From: Gari tellinella
Lineage: Eukaryota > Mollusca > Bivalvia > Cardiida > Psammobiidae
DNA: 64,000 bases
NCBI GenBank assembly: GCA_922989275.2
Contig: OV277869.1
Span: forward strand, 43,880,189-43,944,188
Direction of reading: 5' to 3'
A model generated the notes under the pieces. That model saw only the letters and a program-made list of their open reading frames with translations. It ran no database searches and had not been told where the DNA came from. The position numbers were made by a program, and so were the translations under genes. Positions 1-11,446 of the stretch are shown here, piece after piece. Numbering within the stretch: position 1 is the first letter of the stretch; each line of letters begins with the position of its first letter.

Positions 1-474
1 GAGATGAATTGTTAGTATAAAATTATAGACACAGTCTGCAATTGCATGTTTCTACTTTTAGATATGACATCTTTGTTCTAAGAAACTCCATTCATGAATG
101 AAGAGTGATAGAACAGTAGATTTATACAATCATCTATGAGCAGCAGGATACGGTTCAAATTATTGTTTGGTATTTCTGTAGAGGATAGAATTTTAGTAGC
201 TATATTTTACATGAAAGTTATTGTAATTGAATGTGAATTGTTAGTGCAAAATTATAGACACAATCTGTTCTGCAATTGCTATGGCAGCATGTTTCTATTT
301 TTAGATATGACATCTTTGTTCTAAGAAATTTCATTCATGAATAAAGAGTGATAGAACAGTAGAGTTATGCCAAACAATGAGCAGCAGGATACGGTTTAAA
401 TTAAACTGTTTTGTAATTCTGTAGAGGATGGATTTTTAGTAACTATATTTTACATGAAAGTTACTGTAATTTAA
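1..474. repeat. Tandem duplication, unit about 229 bp, two copies
   Basis: The segment starting GAATTGTTAGT at position 6 recurs at 235. The shared features follow in the same order in both copies: the ATATGACATCTTTGTTCTAAG stretch, GAGTGATAGAACAGTAGA, GAGCAGCAGGATACGGTT and TTTTACATGAAAGTTA. The copies differ by scattered substitutions and small indels, for example TATGGCAGC present only in the second. The array may extend past the left edge of the window. No coding is evident. Confidence 0.85.
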
Positions 475-995
475 TGTTTTGCTTTTCAATGCAAGGTACA
501 TGTGTATTACTATTCTTTGAAATCCTCAATTTTATACATTTTTCTCACCCATCACTAGCATTACTTCCAAAACGCTCTCCGCTGAATATCTGTTTTAAAG
601 ATATTTCTTGTTTCTTCAGTGGATGAATAAAAGAAAGGCGTAACAAGGTGTACATGTATTTATGTGGCAAAGGGTTACCTGGGTCCGTGGACAGTTAGGA
701 TTTACTGTAATCTATTGTAAACATACACCCACTAAAGGATTCAGTTTGACCCTAACTTTGCCAGCTATTTTGCTAAACCCTTCACTGCCATGACGTCATC
801 TGCTTTTAAAAATTGTCATCTACTTTTTTTTAATTCAAAATTTAGTTAAAGTGGCTTAATAAGTTTAAATTTACTAAACTTAAATTGAAGTAATATCGAT
901 TGAGTATAATGTTATATGAATGTTAGTTTAGATTCTGATCAGGGTCCAAACTGTTTGCAAATAACCATTGTACAGGTAAGGCAGTAAAAGGGGTA
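475..995. other. Non-coding interval with a decayed core B arm
   Basis: This stretch is AT-rich and has no convincing ORF or RNA gene. At about 935-985 there is the right-hand part of a core B element (CTGATCAGGGTCCAAACTG followed by TTTGCAAATAACCATTG). The same flank occurs at 35375-35430, so this is an old MITE remnant. Confidence 0.5.
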
Positions 996-1250
996 CAGGG
1001 CTTCCATAAGTTGACATGAAAAATCCTAAGATTTCCAAATTTGCATTTTTCAAGTGCGATTTTACGAATCGTACCTTTACCCCATATCCTTTTTCTTGTT
1101 TTGTTGGCATGGGACTACTTAAAGCAGGCTGTAAGTAAAGCAGAATGCGCCTTAGGGCGCATTCTGCTTTACTTTCAGCCTGCTTTAAGCTACCATGAAC
1201 TGTGCAAAAATCCGGAGATTTAGGAAAAATCCGGAGAAATGGCAGCCCTG
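996..1250 (+). mobile_element. G6 MITE with core A hairpin
   Basis: Terminal inverted repeats CAGGGCTTCCAT and ATGGCAGCCCTG bound the element. A perfect 6-bp duplication GGGGTA lies on both sides (990-995 and 1251-1256). The core A palindrome occupies 1119-1188. The left flank of the core (TTTACCCCATATCC) resembles the left end of T1, so the family is a chimera. Short ORFs on both strands are palindrome read-through. Confidence 0.85.
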
Positions 1251-1344
1251 GGGGTAATGTAGCACATAGTAAATTATGTTCAAACGTTTTAAAACATTGA
1301 TAAGATATGACCCACCGTGACCAAGACCTCGCTCAAACCCTTAA

Positions 1345-1495
1345 ACACATTCAACCCTAGCGACGAGTATATTCATTATTAAACACAAACTGTACATGTT
1401 AAGAATGAACTTGTCCTATGCAAACAGCGAAGAACCTGTCCATAGAGGTCCTGTGGGAGCCTTCAGATCAGAGTCTACACGGTTTGTCATTTCGC
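1345..1495 (-). mobile_element. Decayed T2 element
   Basis: Sequence matching T2 in reverse orientation can be followed through ACATTCAACCCTAGCGACG, a TGCAAACAGCGAAGAACCTG arm and the opposing GGGAGCCTTCAGATCAGAG arm ending in GTTTGTCAT. Both arms are strongly mutated and the outer TTAA ends are not recognisable. Confidence 0.55.
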
Positions 1496-1532
1496 AATTA
1501 ATTGTTAAAATCAACTACAAATAAGGAAATCC

Positions 1533-1750
1533 ATTCACCCATTACCCAATAGCCCGTTCTAGTTTTGAAGACATATAGCTTCTTAAAGCAGTCTGAAGGT
1601 AAAGCAGAATGCGCATATGGACGCATTCTGCTTTACTTTCAGCCGGCTTTAAGCTATAATATGCAATGACCTTAGAATGTTTTCTTATGCTACATATTCA
1701 TGTTTGTATAAAGTTGAACTATTGGTTAAAGAATTCAGTGGTGAATGGGT
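1533..1750 (+). mobile_element. T1 MITE with core A hairpin
   Basis: The left end reads CACCCATTACCCAATAGCCC and the right end GTGAATGGGTTA. The core A palindrome at 1583-1652 has centre GCGCATATGGACGC. The ends have lost the exact TTAA, which suggests an older copy. Confidence 0.75.
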
Positions 1751-2242
1751 TATCACAGATATCAAAATGAAAATACTCACAAATACAAAACACAATATCT
1801 TCACTTAATTGGATCCAATTGGTGTGTGAATACCATTATATCGATGCACTAAGATGCTCATATTGTAACATTCCCGTGTAGCCAGGTGAAATTGTCATAA
1901 ATGTATGCCCGACTTGTGAATAGCAAACACAAGTTTTGTTCTTTCTTTTTTTTCCTACCTATAAGATTAAACAAATGCCATAAATTTTGCCCCAGGCGAC
2001 ATTTTCTGAATACAGAAATGTCCTCGGCTTACATTTTGAATATACCATTTATCCCTTAGAAAATCAGTAGTACGCTCTACTTTTAGTTCCCATCATGATT
2101 TGGTATGATATGATTGAAAATTTGGTTAAGATCTAAATTGAATTTAGTTATTTTCTTTTATCTTTATAGATATTTCGACTGTGGCGAATAGAATCTACAA
2201 TAAGATTCATATTCGACAACGACGATATGGGCACCTGTGAAT
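1751..2242. other. No gene or repeat recognised
   Basis: AT-rich sequence without an ORF above about 50 codons, tRNA-like boxes or inverted repeats that I could see. Confidence 0.4.
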
Positions 2243-2479
2243 GTTTTTTCTGTTTCTAGTTTTAAAAACAGGTGACACTTAAAACAGGTTGAAAGTAAAG
2301 CAGAATGCGCCTCAGGGCGCATTCTGCTTTACTTTCAGCCTGTTTTAAGCCATAATCTGCTAGAATATAGAAACTACTATTGAGGAACATATTAAAGATT
2401 TATAAAGTGGAACTGTTTTCTTCAGTATAGAACTTACTTAAATGCGTAAAAAGGCGTAATTACGGGGTGGTGTGTTAAT
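2243..2479 (+). mobile_element. T1 MITE, left end eroded
   Basis: TGTTTCTAGTTTTAAAAACAGG leads into a core A palindrome at 2279-2348, centre GCGCCTCAGGGCGC. The typical T1 right half follows (CTGCTAGAATATAGAAAC, TGGAACTGTTTTCTTCAG). It ends near GGGGTGGTGTGTTAA. The left TTAACCCATTACC segment is missing or unrecognisable. Confidence 0.75.
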
Positions 2480-2687
2480 ACGGGAAATGCTAAAGCTCCT
2501 TTATGGAGGAGATTTCTGCAAATTAATTTGTCCTGCATTACTCTGTCACATAAAACAATACATACATATTCGTGTGAACGTCTGTTTACTACAGGTCTGA
2601 CAGTATTATGAATATGATTATAGACAGGTAAAGTTGTGGTTTAGATTGATTGTTACAAGGGACCATGGTGACACGTGCTCGCCGTAC

Positions 2688-2801
2688 CTCCCATATTGAG
2701 AGCGCGTTTTCATGTTGAACATGCATTTTGACCCTTGTGTTGAATATCAGCTGCTCCCAACTTGTCATCCGCGATAAAGTTGACTTTAGTCTTTGTACCA
2801 T
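2688..2801 (-). CDS. Candidate coding exon, unrecognised
   Basis: Read on the minus strand from an ATG at 2801, 38 codons run open and end in a well-formed splice donor, GAG|GTACGG, at 2687. The peptide starts MVQRLKSTLSRMTSWEQL and ends HENALSIWE, with mixed polar and aliphatic composition unlike the Phe/Ile/Lys-rich noise of this window. The region is not part of any repeat family seen here. In the same frame the reading extends about 10 codons upstream of the ATG before a stop. No family is recognised. It could be a chance ORF; the only support is the donor and the composition. Confidence 0.2.
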
Positions 2802-3215
2802 TGTATCTGATAAGCCTAACTTCGCGTGTCAAATAGTTGAATAAGCATCTGATGTCGAGTTATAACTATATGCGTCCGATATGGATCCAAACTGTTTGCA
2901 AATGCATGTACCTGTCATATCTTACATGACACAGTAATAATACAATTACACGTATTGCCAAACAACGCCGTTTGCTAAATAAAATGTAGTTTGCTAGATA
3001 TTAAACATCAAGGGCTTGGATTCGCTATTATCAAAATTCCCAAATTGCTAGTAAGTTCTCCATTTGTTACCTTCTGGACCTTTCGGATCATCGAGTTCAG
3101 CACATTTATAGTTGAAAATTGAATTCCAAATGACGTCGGCAACGTTGCTCTTTTCAATTAAATCAAGTCTGCGATTTATGCGGCCGATGAATCTTCCCCT
3201 ATTCAGAACTTGTAT
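2802..3215. other. Non-coding interval
   Basis: No gene seen. One decayed core B half-arm (ATGGATCCAAACTGTTTGC) lies at 2880-2898. Confidence 0.4.
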
Positions 3216-3472
3216 CAGGGCTGCCATAAGTTGACATGAAAAATCCTAAGATTTCCAAATTTACATTTTTCAAGTGCGATTTTACGAAAATCGTACCTTT
3301 ACCCCATAGCCTTTTTCTTGTTTTGTTGGCATGTGACTACTTAAAGCAGGCTGTAAGTAAAGCAGAATGCGCCTTAGGGCGCATTCTGCTTTACTTTCAT
3401 CCTGCTTTAAGCTACCATGAACTGGGGAAAAATCCGGAGATTTAGGAAAAATCCGGAGAAATGGCAGCCCTG
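3216..3472 (+). mobile_element. G6 MITE with core A hairpin, exact 6-bp duplication
   Basis: Ends CAGGGCTGCCAT and ATGGCAGCCCTG are flanked by TTGTAT on both sides (3210-3215 and 3473-3478). Core A occupies 3341-3410 with centre GCGCCTTAGGGCGC. The element is nearly identical in layout to the copy at 996-1250, including the T1-like TTTACCCCATAGCC left of the core. Confidence 0.9.
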
Positions 3473-3866
3473 TTGTATTATCTAGATCCATTCAAATGAC
3501 GAGTTTCGCCCAGAAAGTATTTGACAGGCCAAAGTTGACCGAAAGACGCATGTCATAGAGTTTTTGTCGTCTTCACATGGCCTTTTTTGAACGTTTGACC
3601 CGTAAATCAACGCTATGTGATGATAGTTTTATTGAAACAGAACATGGTCAACGATATTAGGGCATCTAGGAACACGGGCCATTGTTGTCCACACCCTATG
3701 CACTACGTTGACCCTTCAACTGCTTTGCAAACATTTTCGATCATGATCAAAATTGTTTGTCACCTTTTCAGGTATTTCTTCAGTCAAAATGCTTTAAATC
3801 TGGGTTTGAAAACTATTTTAGACGACACTATCAATGCGGACGATATTAAGGCGCTGTAAAATTGAC
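3473..3866. other. Unique interval with one unrecognised 80-codon ORF
   Basis: An open frame on the plus strand at 3617-3859 starts MMIVLLKQNMVNDIRAS and carries GHCCPHPMHYVDPSTALQ. It has no motif I recognise, no clear splice signals and no Kozak-like context. It is recorded here rather than called as a gene. Confidence 0.25.
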
Positions 3867-4110
3867 ACATTAATCCATATACACGCCTTTTTACGCCTCA
3901 AATTTATTTCTCCACTTTAGAAAATAGTTCCTTTATATATAGTAATGCATAGGTACCATGAGAAATATGTTTTTATATCCTGATAGATAATAGCTTAAAG
4001 GAGGCTGAAAGTAAAGCAGAATGCGCGTTAAGGCGTATTCTGCTTTACATTCAACCTACTTTAAGTCGTCACATGTCATCAAAACTAGAAACAGGCTATG
4101 GGCTAATGGC
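3867..4110 (-). mobile_element. T1 MITE, reverse orientation
   Basis: Reads from the right end inward (ATACACGCCTTTTTACGCC, CTCCACTTTAGAAAATAG) to a core A palindrome at 3995-4064, then AACTAGAAACAGGCTATGGG at the T1 left end. Several mutations in both arms indicate an older copy. Confidence 0.75.
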
Positions 4111-4261
4111 TTTTAAAGCAGACGATCAAAATTGCAGATGAACAGGTTAAAAGTACTTCCAAGTGAACGCACAAAGACGGCCTTACCAAGTCGTCTCCTA
4201 GCCACTGATAGTATCAAATTCATGAACACTAATTCAAGAAGATCGAAACCTAAAACAGTAT

Positions 4262-4403
4262 GCATATAAAGTGTTTGAGTTGAGTCGGAAATCGTTCTCG
4301 TGCATTTGATTGGTCAGATTTGAGCTTCGGATCAAATCTAACCAATCAAATGCTTGATAACGCACTCAAACTCAACTCAAACTCTTTATAAGCATAGACC
4401 CTG
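4262..4403. mobile_element. K7 palindromic MITE
   Basis: Long inverted repeat with arms GTGTTTGAGTTGAGTCGGAA and TGAGTTTGAGTGCGTTATCA and inner arms GATTGGTCAGATTTGAGC and GATCAAATCTAACCAATC, ending TATAAGCATAGACCCTGG. Other copies: 28984, 29745, 37555 and 59647. Confidence 0.75.
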
Positions 4404-5803
4404 GCGTACATCTATCTTACCTTTAGCAGTCACCTTTCTTAACTCTTTCCACGCCAAGTTTTATTGTCTACTTTAACCCTCTTGTCGCCAAAGTATGGCG
4501 TTGGTAGTGTCGTCTGCAATGTTTTAAGTCGGCGTTAGGGATGTTTTGACTGAAAAAAATCTAGATGTGTAGTGTCAAACACTCTGGGTCTTGATCAGAC
4601 GCCGCGTTATGACTGAACTACTGTTAGAGCGACTTAAAAACCATATTGCAACAACAACTATTTCGAAAGAAAACAAACATGGTAATTTTGTTTCATTATT
4701 AAGTTCATGATTAAGGAAGGGTTTTCATACACAGAAACTAAATCAAGACAAAACAGGCACCAGCTTTAAAAAATATGAATCGCTGAATATCAATAACATG
4801 GTTTTATTTGTAATGACCTTTTATTTTTTAATTTTATGAAAATAGGAAATAACTTTTAAAAACCCATATTATAAAGAACATGTATGTCAATGGTTTTTTT
4901 TCATATTCTATCATACGAAACACCATACTAAGTCAATTTCAAAATATGAAAAGAAATTAGTAGGCTAGTGATGGAAATGTTGAGTCCTTTACAAAATGTA
5001 CATATTGATGATATTAAGAGCTTCGTATTTTTCAAAGTTAGTGCCTGTTTTGTCTTAATTTAGTTCCTTTATGAGGAAATACCACACTACAATGGATTAA
5101 ATAATGCAAAAACAAATTACCATGCTTGTTTGCATTTGAAATATACTTCTCTGAAGTATGTTCTTTGAATAGAACAAAATAAGAAGAAAAAACCCCAATT
5201 TATTCTGACACTCTTTAGAAATGACCGTATAGAGTCTAAACATGTACAGAAACATGATGTTCGAATTACGGATAATGCAATTAATTAAGTGTAGAATATA
5301 AGTTGGTTTCTATATCTTGCACTGTATCCTTTTTCAAACAGATACATTTATTTGAAGGGCTACGGTAATTTAACGAAATGTATATAATGAATGAACGTTT
5401 CGTCATCGCTAACAAACACCGTAAAACGCATACATTTGTGTTCCGGTTTATTCATGCAATTAATGTATAATGTATTACATCATGTTTTGTCCTGCTAAAT
5501 TGTCGTCTGCTTCAGAATTGTCGATGGCGTGTTTTTTATGTGTTCTGAAATAACGAATGTACATTTGTCAAATAGTTTGGATCTTGATCAGACACCGTTA
5601 TCAGGCTCAAAACTGACCAATGTGCTCGGTCATGTCGCTTAGTACTGCTAGGGATCGTTCATATATGTATAAACAAGTAAACTACTAAATAGTTGCCACC
5701 TGTAAAAGTTCATTAACATTTGGTCCTCAATAACAAATTTATCTAATAAAGTAATAATCACAAGTACAGATAAACTTGTGTAAAGCGACAATAGAAGAAA
5801 AGG
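4404..5803. other. Non-coding interval with a T3-like remnant
   Basis: TTAACTCTTTCCACGCCAAG at 4439 and GGTCTTGATCAGACGCCGCG near 4588 are pieces of a decayed core B element. A second remnant (TTGGATCTTGATCAGACACC) lies near 5576. The remainder is AT-rich and shows no gene. Confidence 0.45.
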
Positions 5804-5911
5804 TACAGTCGAATTTCGCTATCTCGAACACGCTTAACTCGAACTATCCGATATTTCGATTTTAGGTTTAGGTGAACATACCCGTGTTCGAGATATCGAA
5901 GTTCGACTGTA
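5804..5911. mobile_element. Short pogo/Tigger-like MITE, 108 bp
   Basis: Inverted termini TACAGTCGAATTTCGCTATC and the complementary GATATCGAAGTTCGACTGTA enclose about 50 bp. The outermost TA is the expected mariner-superfamily target duplication. There is no coding capacity, so the element depends on a transposase encoded elsewhere. Confidence 0.8.
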
Positions 5912-6474
5912 TGTATAGACACGGAAGGGTTAAGAGCGCAAATCTATTTCAAACTGCAGTTTGACGCCAGATCTGAAGTTCAAATAGTCGGTATCTGACC
6001 AAGTTCCAATCTCTTTGTAACCCAGACTGAAGTCTATAATTTTAAATAATTTTAAGACGTTTTATGACGTTATATTTTTTCTGCATTTTACAAAATTAAT
6101 GCACAATGCATTTGCTCATCGGACACTACGGATTTCCCCCACGGCGCAATAGAAGCTGCCAAATGAAAGGGCAATCAAGACATTGTCATATTGCATTGAA
6201 TATACATGCACTACAGTGATATAATTCTTTGAAGTCCATCACATGCCCCGTTTAATGTTTTAACAGTGCACTATTCACAGAGTAAAACATATGTGCCCGT
6301 TCAGAGTATGTGTTTCACAATCTAAGTACGCCTCTACCCTCATAAATTGAAAGCCGGGACCCGCCCCTGATGTAGAGCATTTGTTTCCACTTACAGCCCC
6401 AGTCTATCTTGGAGCGTTTGAAAAAGTTTGTTTTACTTTATTCCAGTAATTTGTTGAACACCCAGTTTAGTAGG
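5912..6474. other. No gene or repeat recognised
   Basis: Nothing supportable beyond AT-rich unique sequence. Confidence 0.35.
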
Positions 6475-6724
6475 TACAGTGGAGAATCTGTTATTCTTTC
6501 CCGTTTAAACGCAAACGTACGCAAACGCAAAGCACTAAAACGTAGAAAAGAACAACTTTTGGACAATTCTGATAATTCATGTTTATCTTGGTGGCAAACA
6601 GTTTGGAGCCTGATCAGACGCCGGGTTATCCGGCGTCTGATCTGGCTCCAAACTGTTTGCACTGCAAATAAAAGTTTTAGCGTAAACGCGTTTATTGGGA
6701 AAGAATAACAGATTCTCCACTGTA
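6475..6724. mobile_element. TA-flanked MITE (TACAGTGGAGAATC ends) carrying core B
   Basis: Outer inverted repeats start TACAGTGGAGAATCTGTTAT and return as ATAACAGATTCTCCACTGTA at 6705-6724; the TA ends fit a mariner-type target. Inside, a near-perfect core B palindrome occupies 6594-6660 (GCAAACAGTTTGGAGCCTG arm, centre GCCGGGTTATCCGGC). Open frames of 99 and 96 codons on opposite strands are palindrome read-through, not genes. Confidence 0.85.
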
Positions 6725-7732
6725 GCATTAATAATATATCTCATATAAATCACACAGATGTGGTTTCATATGGAAGCCATAATGTTACAGTCGATGGCGT
6801 TTGAAGCTGTACTTCTTTCAAGAACCTTCAAGTGACTTTCCAAAGTAAACTGAATGCTAAATGCAAGACACAATCAAATTGCCAACGCAGAAAGATCATG
6901 AATACTGTTGTCCTTCAAATGCTGTCATGTGTATTCGAGAGATATATTTCATCCTATATTGACTGTATTTCTGAACTTTCAGTCTGCCAGCTATGCGTCG
7001 AATGCAAAACATAATATAGTAAATAATGCAACTATAATGGCTGACAAGTTTTCAATTAGCCCTCAATTTGAAAAAAAAATGATATAAACATTTATCTCTT
7101 CGGAAGGAAGCCGATATATTTAGTACAAGAAAACATGTCTACAGCGACAATTCTTTTATTCGAAATGAAACTTTTTAAAGATAACAACTGTTAAATGCAG
7201 ATCCGGAAAAGTAAAGCAGAAAGTTCATGCGCCCGCTTTGTCTTTGCTCTGTATCAAGCTGTTACCTGTATTATATATAGACTGATTATTTATATTATAT
7301 ATTTAGTTTGCCGCTCGAGTGTACACATGCACTGTATTTCAGTTATTACAATGGGCCGAAAGCCAGCCAATTATGTGTCTAAGGTGTAGCTAATAATACA
7401 ACTTTCATAGTTGGCAGATTCTCAATTTGGAGAGATTTATGGAGTTCAATTATAAGTACATAATAGTAATCAACCAGTGTTAATTCACTCTCTAAGCTTA
7501 CTTCGTGAAATATTTGCGCGTTAGCTTGAAAATCAGCAACCCTTCCAGGTTTCGACCAATTAAAAGAGGCTTGTTTTCGGCATATTGCAGATGGCTGATT
7601 TTAGCAAAATGAAAGGAGCTTTCTGCTTAACTGTCACTTTGTTACCATGCCAATTTGAATTTACAGCTTATGCATGTATGTGTTGTGTTTTAGGGCATTA
7701 TAGTAATTACAAGGTTCACGCTATCAACGTGT
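6725..7732. other. Non-coding interval
   Basis: Short ORFs at 6832-7014 and 7195-7389 have no recognised motif or splice context. No repeat family of this window is clearly present. Confidence 0.4.
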
Positions 7733-8025
7733 CAGGGCTACAATGAGTTGCCCATAAAAATCCTAAGATTTCCTAAATTTTAAAGCGCAATATTAGGAAT
7801 CGCACCTTTAGCTCTTTCGCTACCAGGCTATGTTAAGCAATATTATTATGCAAACACTTTAGATCTAGATCAGACACCGCATAATGCGGCGTCTGATCTG
7901 GATCTAAACCGTTTTAGTTGACACCCATGTCAATATTTCTTAAGTAAAAATTGCAGAAATTTCCAAAGTTTAAAAAGTAATAGCAGAAATCCTAAGAAAG
8001 AAATCCTTAGGTTCGGAGAAATTAC
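7733..8025 (+). mobile_element. Decayed G6 element carrying core B instead of core A
   Basis: The left side is G6-like (CAGGGCTACAATGAGTTG, AAATCCTAAGATTTCC, TTAGGAATCGCACCTTTA). The right side ends CCTTAGGTTCGGAGAAAT. The internal palindrome at 7849-7915 is core B type (AGATCAGACACCGCATAATG), not core A. The right terminal CAGCCCTG is lost. Confidence 0.6.
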
Positions 8026-8112
8026 ATAATTTAACGGCAAGGTTTAAGTGTTGTTCGAACTTATTCAACACCGATGTTCAAACAGTAACACTACAAAAGT
8101 GTGCTAATAATT

Positions 8113-8275
8113 AGGCATTTATGACAGGTGACTGCTGAACGCAAGGTGACAGTAAAACAGAAAGCTAATTATTTAGCTTTCTTGTTACTGTCACCTTTCT
8201 TTGGTCTGTCAGCTGTCGTTTAAAATACATTCAATTCGAATTCAGTTTAGTGGTCGTATAATAAAGAGGCTTTAT
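8113..8275. mobile_element. P4-type remnant with core A-like hairpin
   Basis: A palindrome GACAGGTGACTGCTGAACGC, AAGGTGACAGTAAAACAGAA and the returning TTACTGTCACCTTTC arm precedes TAGTGGTCGTATAATAAAG, the usual P4 right end. The left terminus is not found. Confidence 0.55.
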
Positions 8276-8818
8276 TATATATCATATCATTACCGATATA
8301 CTTTTATTTGTCTGGGTTGGGTGTGCAATATTTGCATCGCCAGTTTGATGACAACTGAAAAACAGTTTGAGCTTTCTTTCTACGCTGTAACATTTAATGA
8401 AACCTGTACATTCATCTAACTTAACTCACTGAGTCCTGGTGACGCCTAAATACAAATTCTACAAACAGCGCGCTTCAGTGACGAAGAGAACACATGCCCC
8501 ATCTAAAAATAGTTTAGACCCGGAAGTAATAACTTCTATAAGAACCCTCTGATATGTCTATGTAATGTTTGTCATTTTGCAATTAATTGCAAAAATCCTA
8601 AATATATGTAAAATGGTCTAGACCTAATTGGAAATGGGTCATTAGAGTACTACATGTTTGATTGGGACACATCAAAATAAAAGTAAACATTTAGTATGTT
8701 AAACATTCTAAATATTTGAAAGATAATCAAGTATACAAACAGATGGAGAAATATACCGGAAACCTTTGTTCAGCGGCAATTACCCCGTACCGTGCTAAGC
8801 GCTACTATATTAACATTT

Positions 8819-8872
8819 GCAAACAGTTTGGACCGCAAACGCGGCGTCTGGTCTGGATTCAAACTGTTTGGC
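8819..8872. repeat. Isolated core B palindrome
   Basis: The arm GCAAACAGTTTGGACC and returning GGATTCAAACTGTTTGG enclose a shortened centre with GCGGCGTCTGGTC. No flanking MITE termini are clear. It explains the overlapping short ORFs at 8716-8999. Confidence 0.6.
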
Positions 8873-9179
8873 ACTCATATTCAATATTTCTACAGGTAAT
8901 GAAAGAACAAATGAATTATATTTTTGCAGACAAGACAATATAGATCTAAGCAGACGACAATTCAGCACGATAAGGTTTAAAACTGCAGAAAACTATTAGA
9001 TAGGATATTAATAGTCAATGGTTGAAGGGTAATGTATGAAAATATAGTATAGATAGCTTTTATGATAGTGCATCAACAGCAGCCTTTTACATTGTACATT
9101 GTATAATAGGAAATAAATTCCATTGTATATACATGCATCTTCAAAATGGCCGCGCAACCCATGGACTCGTAGAGGCACA

Positions 9180-9430
9180 TTAACTCTTTCCTCCCTGAAA
9201 CTTTAAATGGACAATTCCAGTTTCCATTTTAGTCTAGTCCATTTCTGACTTTTAAGGGTTGTTTTTGTCAATGTTTGGCATTGTGACAAACAGTGAAGAC
9301 CCTGATCAGAGGGCTCCTTTCGGAGCCCTCTGATCTGGGTCTTCACTGTTTGCATAGGACAAGTGTACTATTCACATGTACACTGTTTGAAAAGGACGCC
9401 TATAGGCGGGACTAGGGTTCAAAGAGTTAA
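9180..9430 (+). mobile_element. T2 MITE with core B hairpin
   Basis: Complete copy bounded by TTAA on both sides (9180-9183, 9427-9430). The left end is TTAACTCTTTCCTCCCTG and the right end GGGACTAGGGTTCAAAGAG plus TTAA. Core B at about 9291-9352 has arms CAAACAGTGAAGACCCTGAT and TCTGGGTCTTCACTGTTTG. TTAA targets are typical of piggyBac-like elements. Confidence 0.85.
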
Positions 9431-10267
9431 AGCATCCAAAGTGTATATCGAGATCAATATTGTCATTTTGAAACATAGTGAAACTTAAATACAATTGCAT
9501 GAACTCGGCTTAATTGGGAACTAGAATTTATTCATTTGAAGCTTTATGGGTCCATGAGTTAACACGGGTACCTTCAATGCAGGAAATAGATGTCTCTAAT
9601 ATCACAATTCGAAGCCTTAACAATCTGACAACAAAATGATAAACATTATTTTAACAAAACAAAACACAACAGTAACAAATGATGTAGTTTGACAATAGAA
9701 CCGTGTTCCCTCCTATTGACATCTACTGTTCACACGAATCAATGTCTGCATATAAATATTTGCCCGCCAAAACTGCACGTGCGAAGTTGCAGTCGTCTGG
9801 CAACAAAAATGGTAAACATAATTATTCTGTTTTTTGAAAGAAATAACTAGATTTTTCAGTTTTATGACAAACTAACTAGATTTGTTCTGTGCTATTTAAC
9901 ATTGTATTTCAGTTGAATATTGCAAAAGAAGTGAGAACTGCTTAAACAACTTTTTATACTGATACTCAGGCTGGTATCACAATTGATGTTCGTATTGATG
10001 TTCGTATTATGTCATATGCATGTTTATATTGAGAGCAGATATTTAGCAAACAATGGACATAACTAGGGCATTATTCTGGTGAACAGACTGGCTATCAAAC
10101 CAGATAAGACATTCTAACTGAATGGTAACAAGTTCCATTAGAATCGAATAATGATTTTCTTAATTTACTTTCAGCCTGCTTTAAGCAATGCCTTGTCTTA
10201 AACACACTAAAACTCTAGGAAGGAAAGTGTTAGGCCTGTCTGATACACATCTGTTGTTGAACCATAG
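9431..10267. other. Non-coding interval
   Basis: No gene recognised. A fragment of core A right arm (TTACTTTCAGCCTGCTTTAA) sits at about 10165-10185 with no opposing arm. Confidence 0.4.
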
Positions 10268-10360
10268 GTTGCTCTGCATTCGACCATCTCAAGCTTCTGT
10301 GTCATGTGCACATGGGTTCTAGCCAGAAGATTAGTGCAATGCTACAAACAGAACAGAACA
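10268..10360 (+). CDS. Candidate 5' exon, unrecognised
   Basis: A segment between an acceptor-like GAACCATAG and a consensus donor AACA|GTAAGT (10361). Two of three frames are open over 93 nt. In one, an internal ATG gives MGSSQKISAMLQTEQN, leaving phase 1. That phase would continue in frame into the segment at 22075-22137. It could equally be a 5' untranslated exon or chance. No family is recognised. Confidence 0.2.
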
Positions 10361-10525
10361 GTAAGTTGTTTTTGTGTGCCAATACTATATGCATACATAC
10401 TTCCTGTATGTCACTTAATGCCGACATCGTTGATGTGTAGCAATATTGAATCCTGTAACTGTTAGGGGTTCATCTGAAATGAAAGAAAGCTTTATAATTG
10501 GGCAATAAGGCATAATTATAACATT

Positions 10526-11114
10526 TTAGCTCACCTGAGTACGAAGAGTTGGGTGAGCTATTGTGATCGTGCTTTGTCTGGTGTCTATTTCCATTGTGTG
10601 TCTGTCAATGTTTTGCTTGTGAACAGTACAGAACACACTAGATGCCACATTCTTGTTTCAATCTTTACCAAATTTTGTCAGAAAATTTTTCTTTACAAAA
10701 TCTAGGTCAAGTTTGAATTTGGGTCATGTGGGGTAAAACAGTAGGTCACTCGGTCAAATCTTTGAAAAAGCTTGTGAAAACTCTAGTAGCCACAGTTTAA
10801 GCCAAATCTTTATCAAACTTAATCAGATTGACCATCTTGACAAAATCTAGGTAAAATTTGAGGTTATGTAGGTTATGTTGGTTCAAAAAGTAGGTCACTA
10901 AGTCAAATCTTAGAAAAGCTTGTGAACACTTTAGTAGCCACAGTTTTTACCCTAATATTGATCAAACTTGGTCAGAATGACCATATTGACAAATTCTAAG
11001 TCAAGTTTGAATATGTAAGGCACTAGGTCAAATGAGAGAAGGTGGATTCAACTGTTTGCCTTATCAAGTCATTTCATTCAGGTGAGCTATTGAGGGCCAT
11101 CATGGCCCTCTTGT
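10526..11114 (+). mobile_element. Helentron-like non-autonomous element, GAGCTCACC-type
   Basis: The 5' end is TAGCTCACCTGAGTACGAAG with a short hairpin to GGGTGAGC. The 3' end is GTGAGCTATTGAGGGCC, a GGGCCATCATGGCCC hairpin and CTCTTGT, followed by TT. The interior is about 2-3 diverged copies of a unit containing GGTCACT and AAATCTTTGAAAAAGCTTGT. This fits Helentron-associated interspersed elements. The same family recurs at 23481 and 56779. There is no coding capacity. Confidence 0.65.
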
Positions 11115-11326
11115 TTCATTATATTTTAGATAAGAATATGATGGCTTTTAAGAGAAGGGTACTTAGAGTGAATTTTAATGATATAATTTATTTTATCAAC
11201 AATAGATATCCTGCTCCTCTACATCTTAAAGCGATGGTTACCGGTAGCTATGTTTCACATTCTACACATTATGTTTGTGACATTAGTTTGATCTTTTACC
11301 CAATATATTGTTTTCAGTGTTGAATT

Positions 11327-11440
11327 AAGTTTAGTGGATGGATGCACCATTATTCTAGAGCTTAAAAATAAATTATATTTAATAAAGTTTAGTGGATGCA
11401 CCATTATCCTAGAGCTTAAAAATAAATTATATTTAATTAT
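11327..11440. repeat. Tandem duplication of about 56 bp
   Basis: AAGTTTAGTGGATG through AAATTATATTTAAT is repeated directly, the copies differing by a GGAT insertion and one substitution (TTATTCTAG versus TTATCCTAG). Confidence 0.8.
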
Positions 11441-11446
11441 ATTATA

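Noticed and set aside
6409..6728. Overlapping ORFs of 99 and 96 codons on opposite strands
   Set aside because: Both are read-through of a TA-flanked palindromic MITE; the two translations mirror each other because the DNA is self-complementary.
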